Source of the DNA: Chloroflexota bacterium
GTDB lineage: Bacteria; Chloroflexota; Anaerolineae; Anaerolineales; Villigracilaceae
NCBI GenBank assembly: GCA_016191895.1
Contig: JACPVD010000343.1
Span: forward strand, 1 to 9,342
Length of the DNA: 9,342 nt
Direction: 5' to 3'
A program made the translations under genes and the position numbers. The notes under the pieces were generated by a model. It made no database searches. It was not told the DNA's origin and saw nothing but the letters and a program-made list of their open reading frames with translations. This document shows positions 1 to 6,638 of the stretch, piece by piece. Position 1 is the first letter of the stretch. Each line of letters begins with the position of its first letter.

Positions 1-252
1 ATCCCCGGCGCGAAGATCAGCGCCATTCACGGGCAAATGCGCAAAGTAGGCGAACGCTTTGTCATCCCCATGTTTCATCCCGCGGCGGCATTGCATCAGT
101 CGGCGCTGAAGCCGGCCATCTTGGGTGATTTCGCCAAACTGCCCGAGCAACTAAACGAAGCCCGAAAGGCGCTGGGTAAAACCGCCGTTGTTGAAAAGAA
201 AAAGGAATTTGCAACGCGAAGCGATAAGCCCAGGCAGTTGAGTCTGTTTTAG
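1..252 (+). CDS. udg: Uracil-DNA glycosylase, family 4, C-terminal part (5' end outside the window)
   Basis: The open frame runs from base 1 with no start and ends at TAG (250-252), so this is the last 83 residues of a longer protein. It contains the segment VIPMFHPAAAL, which matches the second active-site motif (HPAA-L) of family 4 uracil-DNA glycosylases. A lysine-rich tail ending in QLSLF follows. By family knowledge these enzymes remove uracil from DNA in base excision repair and carry an Fe-S cluster. The cluster cysteines and the first catalytic motif would lie mostly upstream and cannot be seen here. The residues before the motif (IPGAKISAIHGQMRK) also fit the family. Confidence in the family is good, but substrate range cannot be judged from this fragment. 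It has no evident functional link to the glycan genes downstream. Confidence 0.85.
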   Translation: MPGAKISAIHGQMRKVGERFVIPMFHPAAALHQSALKPAILGDFAKLPEQLNEARKALGKTAVVEKKKEFATRSDKPRQLSLF

Positions 253-303
253 ATAACGGACGGCTTCACGTAGTGAATTTAAGGATGAAATGGAATTTGT
301 ATC

Positions 304-717
304 ATGAAAAATGTTTCCAAAATCCTATGGTTCAGCCTGGTAATATTAGGCTCAATGCTTGCGTATGTTTATGCTCAGGCATCTGAATCAACAGAAAAAT
401 ACATAAGTGAGCAGGAAGCAATCGAGAAGGCAAAGTTGTATTGTGAACAAACCCATTCACCAAGCCAGAAAGAACCCGATAACTTCAATACAAAGTTGAT
501 CCAATGTGGACAAGTGCTTGAAGCAACTGGATGGACAGCCTGTAGTGAGGCCGAAAAATCACCGGATATGATGGTATGGTATGTATCGATGCAAGGCTTA
601 TGGTTACATTGGGGACCTGTGCCGGCGGATGGGCCACATACCCCAATATCATTTACGAGTTGTACTGTTCTAATGGAAGCTGGTTCAGGGCAAATGCTTG
701 TTTTAGGAAGTAATTGA
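304..717 (+). CDS. Small secreted hypothetical protein, weakly PepSY-like
   Basis: This 137-residue protein has a typical signal peptide: K2/K6, a hydrophobic core at about 7-23, and a possible cleavage after A24 (V-Y-A) or A26 (A-Q-A). The mature part would be about 111-113 residues with four cysteines (47, 68, 80, 120), an even number that would allow disulfides outside the cytoplasm. The opening ISEQEAIEKAK and the ending TVLMEAGSGQMLVLG loosely recall the start and end of PepSY-type domains, but this is only a resemblance. The middle is rich in Trp (77, 92, 100, 103). A GGAA at 292-295, eight bases upstream, supports the start at 304. Other nearby ATGs (285, 290) are out of frame. The gene is visibly richer in A and T, with different codon choice from its neighbours, so it may be recently acquired or simply lineage-specific. 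Function unknown. Confidence 0.75.
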   Translation: MKNVSKILWFSLVILGSMLAYVYAQASESTEKYISEQEAIEKAKLYCEQTHSPSQKEPDNFNTKLIQCGQVLEATGWTACSEAEKSPDMMVWYVSMQGLWLHWGPVPADGPHTPISFTSCTVLMEAGSGQMLVLGSN

Positions 718-726
718 AATTATAAA
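698..726 (+). promoter_or_regulatory. Candidate sigma-70-type promoter for the nucleotide-sugar dehydrogenase
   Basis: TTGTTT (698-703) and TATAAA (721-726) are separated by exactly 17 bases and sit just ahead of the dehydrogenase start at 754. The -10 box matches 5 of 6 consensus bases and the -35 box only 3 of 6. The -35 box lies inside the end of the preceding small gene. The local sequence is very AT-rich, so a chance match is possible. Confidence 0.4.
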
Positions 727-753
727 GATAATGAAAATTTTCAAAAGGAAAAC

Positions 754-2076
754 ATGTCTACCAAAGAAACCCTCATCAAGAAGTTGAAAGAAAAGAACGC
801 AAGGATCGCCATCCTCGGGCTGGGGTATGTCGGGTTGCCGCTGGCAGTGGTGTTTGGCGAGGCGGGATTCCATGTCACTGGCGTGGACCCCGATAAACGC
901 AAGATCGACTCGCTTCAAAAGGGCGAATCGTATATTCCCGATGTAAAGACCGAAGCGGTGGCGAAGCTCGTCAAAAGCGGGCATCTCACCGCCACAGACG
1001 ATTTTTCCGTGTTGAAGGATATGGACGCGGTCAGCATCTGTGTGCCGACTCCGTTGCGCCAGACCGGCGACCCGGATATGTCGTTCATCATTTCGGCGAC
1101 GGAAGAATTGGGAAAATACATGCACAAGGGCATGGTCATCGTGCTGGAATCGACCACCTATCCCGGCACGACCCGCGAAGTCCTGCTTCCCAAACTCGGC
1201 GCGGAGCATGGACTCACCGTCGGCGAAGACTGGTTTCTGGCTTTTTCCCCGGAACGGGTCGACCCCGGCCGCGAAGACTTCACCACCATCAACACGCCCA
1301 AAGTAGTGGGCGGCATCACAGAGACGTGCGGCGAAGTGGCTTCGGCATGGTACGAGGGCGCGATCAAAACGGTTCATTACGTGTCGACGGCGGAAGCGGC
1401 GGAAATGTCCAAACTGCTCGAGAATACCTTTCGCATGATCAACATTGGCCTTGTCAATGAACTGGCGATCATGTGCGAACGCCTCGGTGTGGATGTGTGG
1501 GAGGTGATCGATGCCGCCGCCACCAAGCCGTTCGGTTTCATGAAGTTTACGCCGGGACCCGGCCTCGGCGGCCACTGCATTCCCATCGATCCGTTGTATC
1601 TTTCGTGGAAGATGAAGTCGTTTAATTACAATGCGCGCTTTATTGAACTGGCTTCCGAGATCAATACCAACATGCCGCGTTATGTGGTCAGCCGTATATT
1701 GGACGCCATGAATGATCGCGGCATGATATTGAAAGGCTCGAAGGTGCTCGTGCTTGGCGCGGCCTATAAACCTGACATCGACGATGTGCGCGAATCCCCG
1801 TCGCTGGATGTGATCGGACTCCTGCAAAAGAAAGGCGCGAACGTGGAATATCACGATCCCTACATCCCGCACATTCACCACGAATACGACGGCTGGCACA
1901 TGGACAGCGTGAAGGACATGATGAAGTCCGTGAAAGAAGCGGATGCGGTGGTGATCATCACCAATCACAAACAGTACGATTACAAAGCCATCATCGAATC
2001 GGCGAAATTTGTCTTTGATTCCCGCAACGCCACCGGCAAATTTGGGAAAGACAACGAAAAGGTTGTAAGACTATAG
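754..2076 (+). CDS. wbpA: UDP-N-acetylglucosamine 6-dehydrogenase-like nucleotide-sugar dehydrogenase
   Basis: This 440-residue protein is full length for the UDP-glucose/UDP-GlcNAc/UDP-ManNAc dehydrogenase family. Its NAD-binding glycine motif GLGYVGLP lies near residues 22-29. The central domain has TYPGTTRE and FSPERVDPG, and then the helix AAEMSKLLENTFR. The catalytic segment GGHCIPIDP has its nucleophile at Cys275. The C-terminal domain starts at LVLGAAYKPDIDDVRESPS. Such enzymes oxidise C6 of a UDP-sugar to a carboxylate in two NAD-dependent steps in the cytoplasm. FSPERVDPG resembles the WbpA/TviB branch (UDP-GlcNAc) more than the NPEFLREG form of UDP-glucose dehydrogenases, so UDP-GlcNAc is the favoured substrate, but this is inference. 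An AAGGA (745-749) precedes the ATG by four bases. The epimerase gene follows 92 bases downstream, which fits a joint role in making a uronic-acid donor for a surface polysaccharide. Confidence 0.93.
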   Translation: MSTKETLIKKLKEKNARIAILGLGYVGLPLAVVFGEAGFHVTGVDPDKRKIDSLQKGESYIPDVKTEAVAKLVKSGHLTATDDFSVLKDMDAVSICVPTPLRQTGDPDMSFIISATEELGKYMHKGMVIVLESTTYPGTTREVLLPKLGAEHGLTVGEDWFLAFSPERVDPGREDFTTINTPKVVGGITETCGEVASAWYEGAIKTVHYVSTAEAAEMSKLLENTFRMINIGLVNELAIMCERLGVDVWEVIDAAATKPFGFMKFTPGPGLGGHCIPIDPLYLSWKMKSFNYNARFIELASEINTNMPRYVVSRILDAMNDRGMILKGSKVLVLGAAYKPDIDDVRESPSLDVIGLLQKKGANVEYHDPYIPHIHHEYDGWHMDSVKDMMKSVKEADAVVIITNHKQYDYKAIIESAKFVFDSRNATGKFGKDNEKVVRL

Positions 2077-2078
2077 GG

Positions 2079-2165
2079 TGTCAAGTTCCAGGTTTCAGGT
2101 TCCATGTTCTGAACTAGGCGTACCTGCCTGACACCTGATACCTGACACCTGACACTTGGAACTTA
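2079..2165 (+). repeat. Inverted heptamer repeats forming a long imperfect hairpin
   Basis: Almost the entire gap between the dehydrogenase and the epimerase is built of 7-base units. The right side (2127-2161) reads CCTGACA, CCTGATA, CCTGACA, CCTGACA, CTTGGAA. The left side (2079-2113) carries the same type of unit on the other strand (TGTCAAG, TTCCAGG, TTTCAGG, TTCCATG, TTCTGAA). Pairing 2083-2107 with 2140-2164 gives a stem with about 21 of 25 positions paired, counting one G-U. The last right-hand unit, with its GGAA at 2158-2161, is also the only visible Shine-Dalgarno sequence for the epimerase. It could act as an attenuator, a processing site or just a dispersed repeat. Confidence 0.75.
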
Positions 2166-2168
2166 ATC

Positions 2169-3140
2169 ATGGCTCATTACCTGGTAACCGGCGCGGCCGG
2201 CTTCATCGGCGCGCGGACTTCGACAATGCTCCTCGAGCAGGGACATACCGTCGTCGGTATCGACAATATCAACGACGCCTACGATCCGCGCATCAAGGAA
2301 TATAGATTAAGGAAACTTCAATCGTCACAGGGATTCAAATTTCACAAGGATGATATTTCTGAGAAATCTGTCATTGACCTGTTCAAGCATGAGAAATTTG
2401 ACGGTGTAATTAACCTCGCCGCGCGCGCCGGTGTGCGTTTTAGCGTGGATAATCCCTGGGCGTTTTTAGAGTCCAATGTGACCGGCACCTTGAACATGTT
2501 GGAAGTCTGCCGCCAGTTTGGATGCAAAAAGTTCATCCTTGCTTCCACATCCAGCATTTATGGGGAGAACCCGGAATATCCCACGCCTGAAACCGCTTCG
2601 AGCAGTGAACCGTTGCAACCGTATGCCGCCAGCAAAAAGGGCGCGGAAGCGTTGGCGCATTCCTATCATCACCTGTATGACATCGATGTGACCGTTGTCC
2701 GCTATTTCACGGTGTATGGCCCGGCAGGGAGACCCGACCTCGCCATCTTCCGCTTTGTGAAATGGATGATCGAGGGCGAGCCGATTCGCGTCAACGGCGA
2801 TGGGACCCAATCGCGCGGATTCACGTATGTGGACGACATCGCGCGGGGAACGATCGCGGCGCTCAAACCGCTTGGCTATGAAATCATCAATCTCGGCGGG
2901 CATGAAGTCATCACGATTAACGGGCTTGTAGAACTGGTCGAGGAGTTGACCGGCAAAAAGGCAAACGTCCAATACGGTCCGCCCAACCTGGCGGATATGC
3001 ACATGAATCAGGCAAACGTGACCAAGGCGCGGGAACTGCTTGGGTGGAATCCGCAGGTGAAACTGGCTGAGGGAATCAAAAACCTGATCGATTGGTATTA
3101 TGCCGAACGCGAATGGGCAAAAGATATTTTGATGCCGTGA
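2169..3140 (+). CDS. NAD-dependent nucleotide-sugar epimerase, UDP-glucuronate/hexuronate 4-epimerase-like
   Basis: This 323-residue extended short-chain dehydrogenase/reductase is full length for the family. It shows the nucleotide-binding motif GAAGFIG (residues 8-14), an acidic residue (Asp32) that would bind the NAD ribose, the Ser/Thr cluster STSS (126-129), and the catalytic YxxxK with Tyr152 and Lys156. RYFTVYGPAGRPD and the early NDAYDPRIKEYRLRKL segment are typical of UDP-glucuronate 4-epimerases rather than of GalE or RmlB. With the WbpA-like enzyme upstream, the likely reaction is inversion at C4 of a UDP-uronic acid, for example UDP-GlcNAcA to UDP-GalNAcA or UDP-GlcA to UDP-GalA. 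Which one cannot be decided from sequence alone. The start at 2169 is supported by GGAA at 2158-2161, seven bases upstream, which lies within the heptamer hairpin. The gene ends 9 bases before a strong terminator-like hairpin. Confidence 0.9.
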   Translation: MAHYLVTGAAGFIGARTSTMLLEQGHTVVGIDNINDAYDPRIKEYRLRKLQSSQGFKFHKDDISEKSVIDLFKHEKFDGVINLAARAGVRFSVDNPWAFLESNVTGTLNMLEVCRQFGCKKFILASTSSIYGENPEYPTPETASSSEPLQPYAASKKGAEALAHSYHHLYDIDVTVVRYFTVYGPAGRPDLAIFRFVKWMIEGEPIRVNGDGTQSRGFTYVDDIARGTIAALKPLGYEIINLGGHEVITINGLVELVEELTGKKANVQYGPPNLADMHMNQANVTKARELLGWNPQVKLAEGIKNLIDWYYAEREWAKDILMP

Positions 3141-3148
3141 CCCCAAAT

Positions 3149-3193
3149 AAGAAAACGGAGTCCAACGTCTCTGACGTTGGACTCCGTTTTCTT
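3149..3193. terminator. Perfect palindrome, likely bidirectional terminator between convergent genes
   Basis: Bases 3149-3169 and 3173-3193 are exact reverse complements (21 bp) around a TCT loop. The core reads CGGAGTCCAACGTC. The outer end of each arm is A-rich or T-rich, so both strands give a stable stem followed by a run of U (TTTTCTTTTATT on the + strand, TTTTCTTATTT on the - strand). It lies between the epimerase stop (3140) and the kinase stop (3215), so it can serve both genes. Its core recurs at 7702-7727, which suggests a dispersed palindrome family reused here as a terminator. Confidence 0.85.
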
Positions 3194-3214
3194 TTATTCT
3201 TCCTATGGTGAAAA

Positions 3215-5167
3215 TCACGCCCCCGCCAGCGCGGAAACAAATTCGCCCGCCGTCGCAAACCGATCCTTCGGTTCTTTTGCCATGGCGCGTTGCAGGCTGT
3301 GAGCGATCGAACGCGGCAAGTCGCGGACGAGTTCGCGGGCGTCCGGCGCGGGGGAATTCAAGTGCGCGAGCAGAAGCGCGCCGGTGTTGGGACGTTCAAA
3401 GGGAAGCGTACCCGTGAGCATTTGATAGGCCATCACGCCGAGCGCGTAAATATCGGCGCGGCCATCCACCTCGGCGGAGGCTTGAATCTGTTCCGGGGCA
3501 ATGTAATCGAACGTTCCGACCATGCCCGTGTTGGTGATGCGCGTGTGCGCGTCGGAAATTTTTGCGATGCCGAAATCGGTCAATACCACGCGGCGCGGAC
3601 TTGTCGATGAATCCATCATCACGTTCGACGGCTTAACGTCGCGATGGACGAGTCCGTTTTGGTGGGCGTAATCGAGCGCATCGGCGACGCCGCGCAGCAA
3701 ATTGACTGTATCGGGGAGCGCGATCCGTTTTTCATCTTTGAGCATACGGTTGAGGTCGGGCCCGGAGAGCAGTTCCATCACGATGTAGTAGGCATCGCCC
3801 TCGCTGCCATAATCCATCACGCGCACGATGTTGGGATGTTCGAGCCGGGTGACAACCTCCGCCTCGCGCATGAAGCGCCTGCGGAACTGCTCCTCGCCGG
3901 CAAGCGCAGTCTTCAGTACCTTGATCGCCACGTTCCGTTCCTGAGTCGGGCTGACAGCGCGGTAGATTTCCGCCATGCCGCCACGCCCGATCAATTTCAA
4001 ATCGCGATACGAAGAGAGGGTGGAGCCAGTGATGAAGGTCTCGGAGGTGTCGCGTATCTCCGCCGGGGTTTTTTGGTAATCGATCTGAATGTGATAGATT
4101 CCGCGGTCGACGAATCGCTGCAGTTTCTTGCGCGTCGGCTGGAAGAGCGCGCCCGCCGCAACCGCAAACACGGTGGCGACCATGAACGATTGATCGCCCT
4201 GATGCATCCGCCGGAAGATCAACGATGCCAGGCCAAACAGAAGGGCAAATGCCAGCCCCAGCCCGACGGTGAGAATGCCATAGACGATCGAACGGTTGAT
4301 GATCAGGTCGATGTCGAATAATTTGGTTTGGACGATGGAAATGGTGATCGAAAGCGGCAGGATCAGGAACAGGAAGATACCCATCACCCGCGACGCCATT
4401 TGAAAAGCCGCCGCGGCCACGCTCTCGCCATTCAAGGACGGGATGAACGCCGGAATGATCTGGAAAACTACGAACCACAGGAACGGCGCAAGATTTCCGA
4501 TGGAAACCCAACGCATCTGTTGTTTTTCTTCGAGCGTGCCGCATTTATAGCGGTAGGAAAAAACGAAAAAGCCGACGACATACCAAAAGGTGATGACAGC
4601 GATATAGACGTTGACGCCCAACGTGGTCCAATGGAAGGGCGCAGCGGGGAAAACGTATAGGCCAAGCATCGTGGCAACCATGACCGGCGCGGCGTATTTC
4701 ACCCAGCCCGGAAAGAAACGCCCATTGGGGAAGAGCATCAGGAAAAGCACAATTCCCGTATCGCCCAGGGCCAGCAGCCCGCCCCCGTACGCTTCCAGTC
4801 CGTCGGTCATGGCAATGATATTTGCCGTGTTTGTTATTCGCGCGCCGAATGCGACCAGGAAAGCGGATGTAAATAGGGCGAACCAGTCGTCGGAGCGGCG
4901 GGCGACGAGCATTCCCGCTGTGACCGAAAAGCCGACGATCAGCAGGATGTCCACGCCGTATTCGATCACGGTCTGGAACAGGGATGGAATCCTGAGAATC
5001 TTTTGAACCATGCTGATATTGCTCATGCTGGAGAATTCGGGTGAGAGTACAGACCCCAAAACGCCGAACGTGTAAAGGACAACCATTGCCCAAACCGCCA
5101 TCAACCCCAAGCGCAGGGTGGGTTTATCTTTCAGGGATGTTTCGTGGGTGGTGGGGGCGGTTGGCAT
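3215..5167 (-). CDS. Membrane-bound Hanks-type Ser/Thr protein kinase with histidine-kinase-like sensor module
   Basis: This 650-residue protein has two parts. Residues 1-343 hold about ten hydrophobic segments (near 21-41, 67-89, 95-113, 129-146, 157-173, 184-204, 222-243, 259-280, 293-318, 328-342). The landmarks LFPNGRFFPGW (145-155), EEKQQMRW (213-220), FDIDLIINRSIVYG (284-297) and RFVDRGIY (351-358) are familiar from the multi-pass input region of ComP-like sensor histidine kinases. The kinase domain spans about 387-648. It has the glycine loop GRGGMAEIY (394-402), Lys416, the alpha-C Glu435, HRDVKPSN with catalytic Asp510, DFG (531-533) and APE (557-559). All key residues are present, so it should be an active cytoplasmic kinase. 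There is no PASTA or other C-terminal sensor. The gene is monocistronic and faces the aminotransferase divergently. The start at 5167 lacks a clear Shine-Dalgarno sequence. A TATGAT (- strand, 5180-5185) would give a nearly leaderless message. Its substrates and signal are unknown. Confidence 0.93.
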   Translation of the reverse strand: MPTAPTTHETSLKDKPTLRLGLMAVWAMVVLYTFGVLGSVLSPEFSSMSNISMVQKILRIPSLFQTVIEYGVDILLIVGFSVTAGMLVARRSDDWFALFTSAFLVAFGARITNTANIIAMTDGLEAYGGGLLALGDTGIVLFLMLFPNGRFFPGWVKYAAPVMVATMLGLYVFPAAPFHWTTLGVNVYIAVITFWYVVGFFVFSYRYKCGTLEEKQQMRWVSIGNLAPFLWFVVFQIIPAFIPSLNGESVAAAAFQMASRVMGIFLFLILPLSITISIVQTKLFDIDLIINRSIVYGILTVGLGLAFALLFGLASLIFRRMHQGDQSFMVATVFAVAAGALFQPTRKKLQRFVDRGIYHIQIDYQKTPAEIRDTSETFITGSTLSSYRDLKLIGRGGMAEIYRAVSPTQERNVAIKVLKTALAGEEQFRRRFMREAEVVTRLEHPNIVRVMDYGSEGDAYYIVMELLSGPDLNRMLKDEKRIALPDTVNLLRGVADALDYAHQNGLVHRDVKPSNVMMDSSTSPRRVVLTDFGIAKISDAHTRITNTGMVGTFDYIAPEQIQASAEVDGRADIYALGVMAYQMLTGTLPFERPNTGALLLAHLNSPAPDARELVRDLPRSIAHSLQRAMAKEPKDRFATAGEFVSALAGA

Positions 5168-5252
5168 TGTTGCAGGTCAATCATAACAAAAAACAGGCTG
5201 GCGCGACATCTCAATCCGTTATCAATTCGCTGTGAGCCACACCCCGACGAGC

Positions 5253-5277
5253 GGGGAGGGGAGGTGGATGGGGTGGG
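5253..5277 (+). other. G-quadruplex-like run of guanines
   Basis: Four G-runs (GGGG, GGGG, GGGG, GGG) are separated by loops of 1, 8 and 1 bases on the + strand. A short CCCCG/CGGGG inverted repeat overlaps its left end. It lies in the divergent intergenic region, about 60 bases upstream of the candidate -10 box of the aminotransferase. That this run folds as a quadruplex, or regulates anything, is inference. Confidence 0.4.
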
Positions 5278-5338
5278 CATCACATCCGCACAGTCATAGT
5301 ACGCGGGCTGGATACAAAAGGTTTCGGATTGGATGGGC

Positions 5339-5344
5339 TATAAT
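5339..5344 (+). promoter_or_regulatory. Candidate -10 box (TATAAT) for the aminotransferase gene
   Basis: This is a perfect TATAAT, 34 bases before the chosen start at 5379, giving a predicted leader of about 28 bases that contains the ribosome binding site. No good -35 box is seen at 15-19 bases upstream and there is no TG extension, so either the promoter depends on an activator or the match is by chance. Confidence 0.45.
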
Positions 5345-5365
5345 CAGTAAATTAGTTTCGTATAT

Positions 5366-5369
5366 GGAG
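5366..5369 (+). promoter_or_regulatory. Ribosome binding site that fixes the aminotransferase start
   Basis: GGAG at 5366-5369 lies nine bases before the ATG at 5379, ideal spacing. It overlaps the alternative in-frame ATG at 5364, which argues against that start and against the much earlier in-frame ATG at 5232. Confidence 0.7.
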
Positions 5370-5378
5370 TCTCCTGAA

Positions 5379-6638
5379 ATGTCCCTTGATCTTACCCGCA
5401 TTCGCGAACAATTCCCCGCCCTCGATCGCCCGGCGATCTTCTTCGATAACCCCGGCGGCACGCAGATCGCAAGGCAATCCCTCGACCGAATCAACAAATA
5501 CCTGCTCGAATGTAACGCCAATCATGAAGGCGCGTTTGCGACCAGCATCGCATCCGACGCCGTGCTGGATGAAGCCCATCGCGCCCTGGCCGATTTTTAC
5601 AACGCCGCCTTCCCCGAGGAAATTGTTTTCGGCAACAACATGACCACCCTCACGCTTCATATCAGCCGCTCGATTTCGCGCGAATGGAAGGAAGGGGATG
5701 AGATCGTCCTGACACGGCTCGATCACGATGCGAACGTCACCCCCTGGGTATTGGCGGCGCAGGATCACGGCGTAAACGTCCACTGGGTGGATTTCGATAT
5801 GGAAGACGGCACGTTGAATCTCGATCAATTGCAAAAAGCGCTCGAACGCAAACCTCGTCTGCTTGCGGTTGGGTATGCATCCAATTCGCTTGGCACGATC
5901 AACCCGATTCACAAAATCATCGAGATGGCGCATCACGCCGGCGCACAGGTCTACATCGATGCGGTGCAGTATGCGCCGCACGGTCCCATTGACGTACAAC
6001 GACTCGGCTGTGATTTTCTCGTTTCATCGGCATATAAATTTTTCGGCACGCACGTGGGCATCCTCTACGGGAAACATGAGTTGCTGCAAAACCTGTTCGC
6101 ATACAAGGTACGCCCCGCCACCAACCGCCTGCCGGGTAAATTTGAAACCGGCACACAGAATCATGAAGGCATTGCCGGCGCGCTTGGCGCGATCGAATAC
6201 TTCGAGTGGGTGGGAAATGAATTCGGAGGGGAGCAGGCCGAAGGTCTGGCAGGGGACGGATATTCCGGCCGCGTTTTGAACCTGAAAAAAGCGCTGACCG
6301 CCATCCGCGCGTATGAATTCGAATTGAATCGCGCGCTTCTTTCCGCCCTGCAAACGGTTCCCGGTCTAACGATCTTTGGCCTCACCGACACCCGCCGACT
6401 CGACGAACGCGTGGCGACATTTTCCTTCCGCATAAAGGACATGCATCCGCGCAACGTGGCCGAGCGACTCGCGCAACAGGACATCTACGTTTGGGATGGA
6501 AATTACTATGCCATCAACGTCACCGAACGCCTCGGCCTGGAGGAGCAAGGCGGCATGGTGCGCGTGGGCGCGGCTCACTACAACACGTTGGATGAAATTG
6601 AACGCCTCGGGGAAGCGTTGAAGAAGATAGCCAAGTGA
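5379..6638 (+). CDS. Class V aminotransferase, cysteine-desulfurase-like protein (TIGR01976/VC1184 type)
   Basis: With the start at 5379 the protein has 419 residues and begins MSLDLTRIREQFPALDR, followed by FFDNPGGTQ, the normal N-terminus of this PLP-dependent group. Asp194 and Gln197 (YIDAVQ) fit the residues that contact the PLP ring. Lys220 in SSAYKFFG would form the Schiff base. KFETGTQNHEGIAGALGAIEYF matches the later substrate-binding region. The frame stays open upstream to 5232, but that extension is low in family resemblance and lies over the candidate promoter. The C-terminal region reads RVGAAHYNTLDE where SufS/CsdA enzymes have the loop with the catalytic cysteine, so the sulfur-accepting Cys appears to be missing and desulfurase activity is doubtful. 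The true substrate is unknown. The WecA-like gene follows after 46 bases in the same direction. No Suf or Isc partners are visible. Confidence 0.88.
   Translation: MSLDLTRIREQFPALDRPAIFFDNPGGTQIARQSLDRINKYLLECNANHEGAFATSIASDAVLDEAHRALADFYNAAFPEEIVFGNNMTTLTLHISRSISREWKEGDEIVLTRLDHDANVTPWVLAAQDHGVNVHWVDFDMEDGTLNLDQLQKALERKPRLLAVGYASNSLGTINPIHKIIEMAHHAGAQVYIDAVQYAPHGPIDVQRLGCDFLVSSAYKFFGTHVGILYGKHELLQNLFAYKVRPATNRLPGKFETGTQNHEGIAGALGAIEYFEWVGNEFGGEQAEGLAGDGYSGRVLNLKKALTAIRAYEFELNRALLSALQTVPGLTIFGLTDTRRLDERVATFSFRIKDMHPRNVAERLAQQDIYVWDGNYYAINVTERLGLEEQGGMVRVGAAHYNTLDEIERLGEALKKIAK

Noticed and set aside
703..1968. A 421-codon open frame on the - strand opposite the dehydrogenase gene
   Set aside because: It is a mirror of a well-supported gene. 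The product is His/Arg/Phe-rich with no recognisable domain, as expected from antisense reading of GC-biased codons.
2127..2161. The regularly repeated units considered as a CRISPR array
   Set aside because: The units are 7 bases long and directly adjacent, with no spacers of 25-40 bases and no cas genes.
3644..4321. A 225-codon open frame on the + strand inside the kinase gene
   Set aside because: It lies opposite the catalytic kinase domain, whose motifs are complete in the - strand frame. The antisense product has no domain and an odd composition.
3732..4544. A 270-codon - strand frame overlapping the kinase gene in another frame
   Set aside because: It is out of frame with the kinase and gives a His/Arg/Pro-rich product without motifs. 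There is no sign of a frameshift in the kinase that would require it.
5180..5185. TATGAT on the - strand as a firm kinase promoter
   Set aside because: It matches the -10 consensus at 5 of 6 bases, but there is no -35 box at normal spacing (the nearest TTGAGA is 23 bases away) and the leader would be only about five bases. It is mentioned only in the kinase entry.
5232..5378. An N-terminal extension of the aminotransferase from the in-frame ATG at 5232
   Set aside because: The extension has no family resemblance, covers the TATAAT and G-run, and the ATG at 5379 has a well-spaced GGAG.
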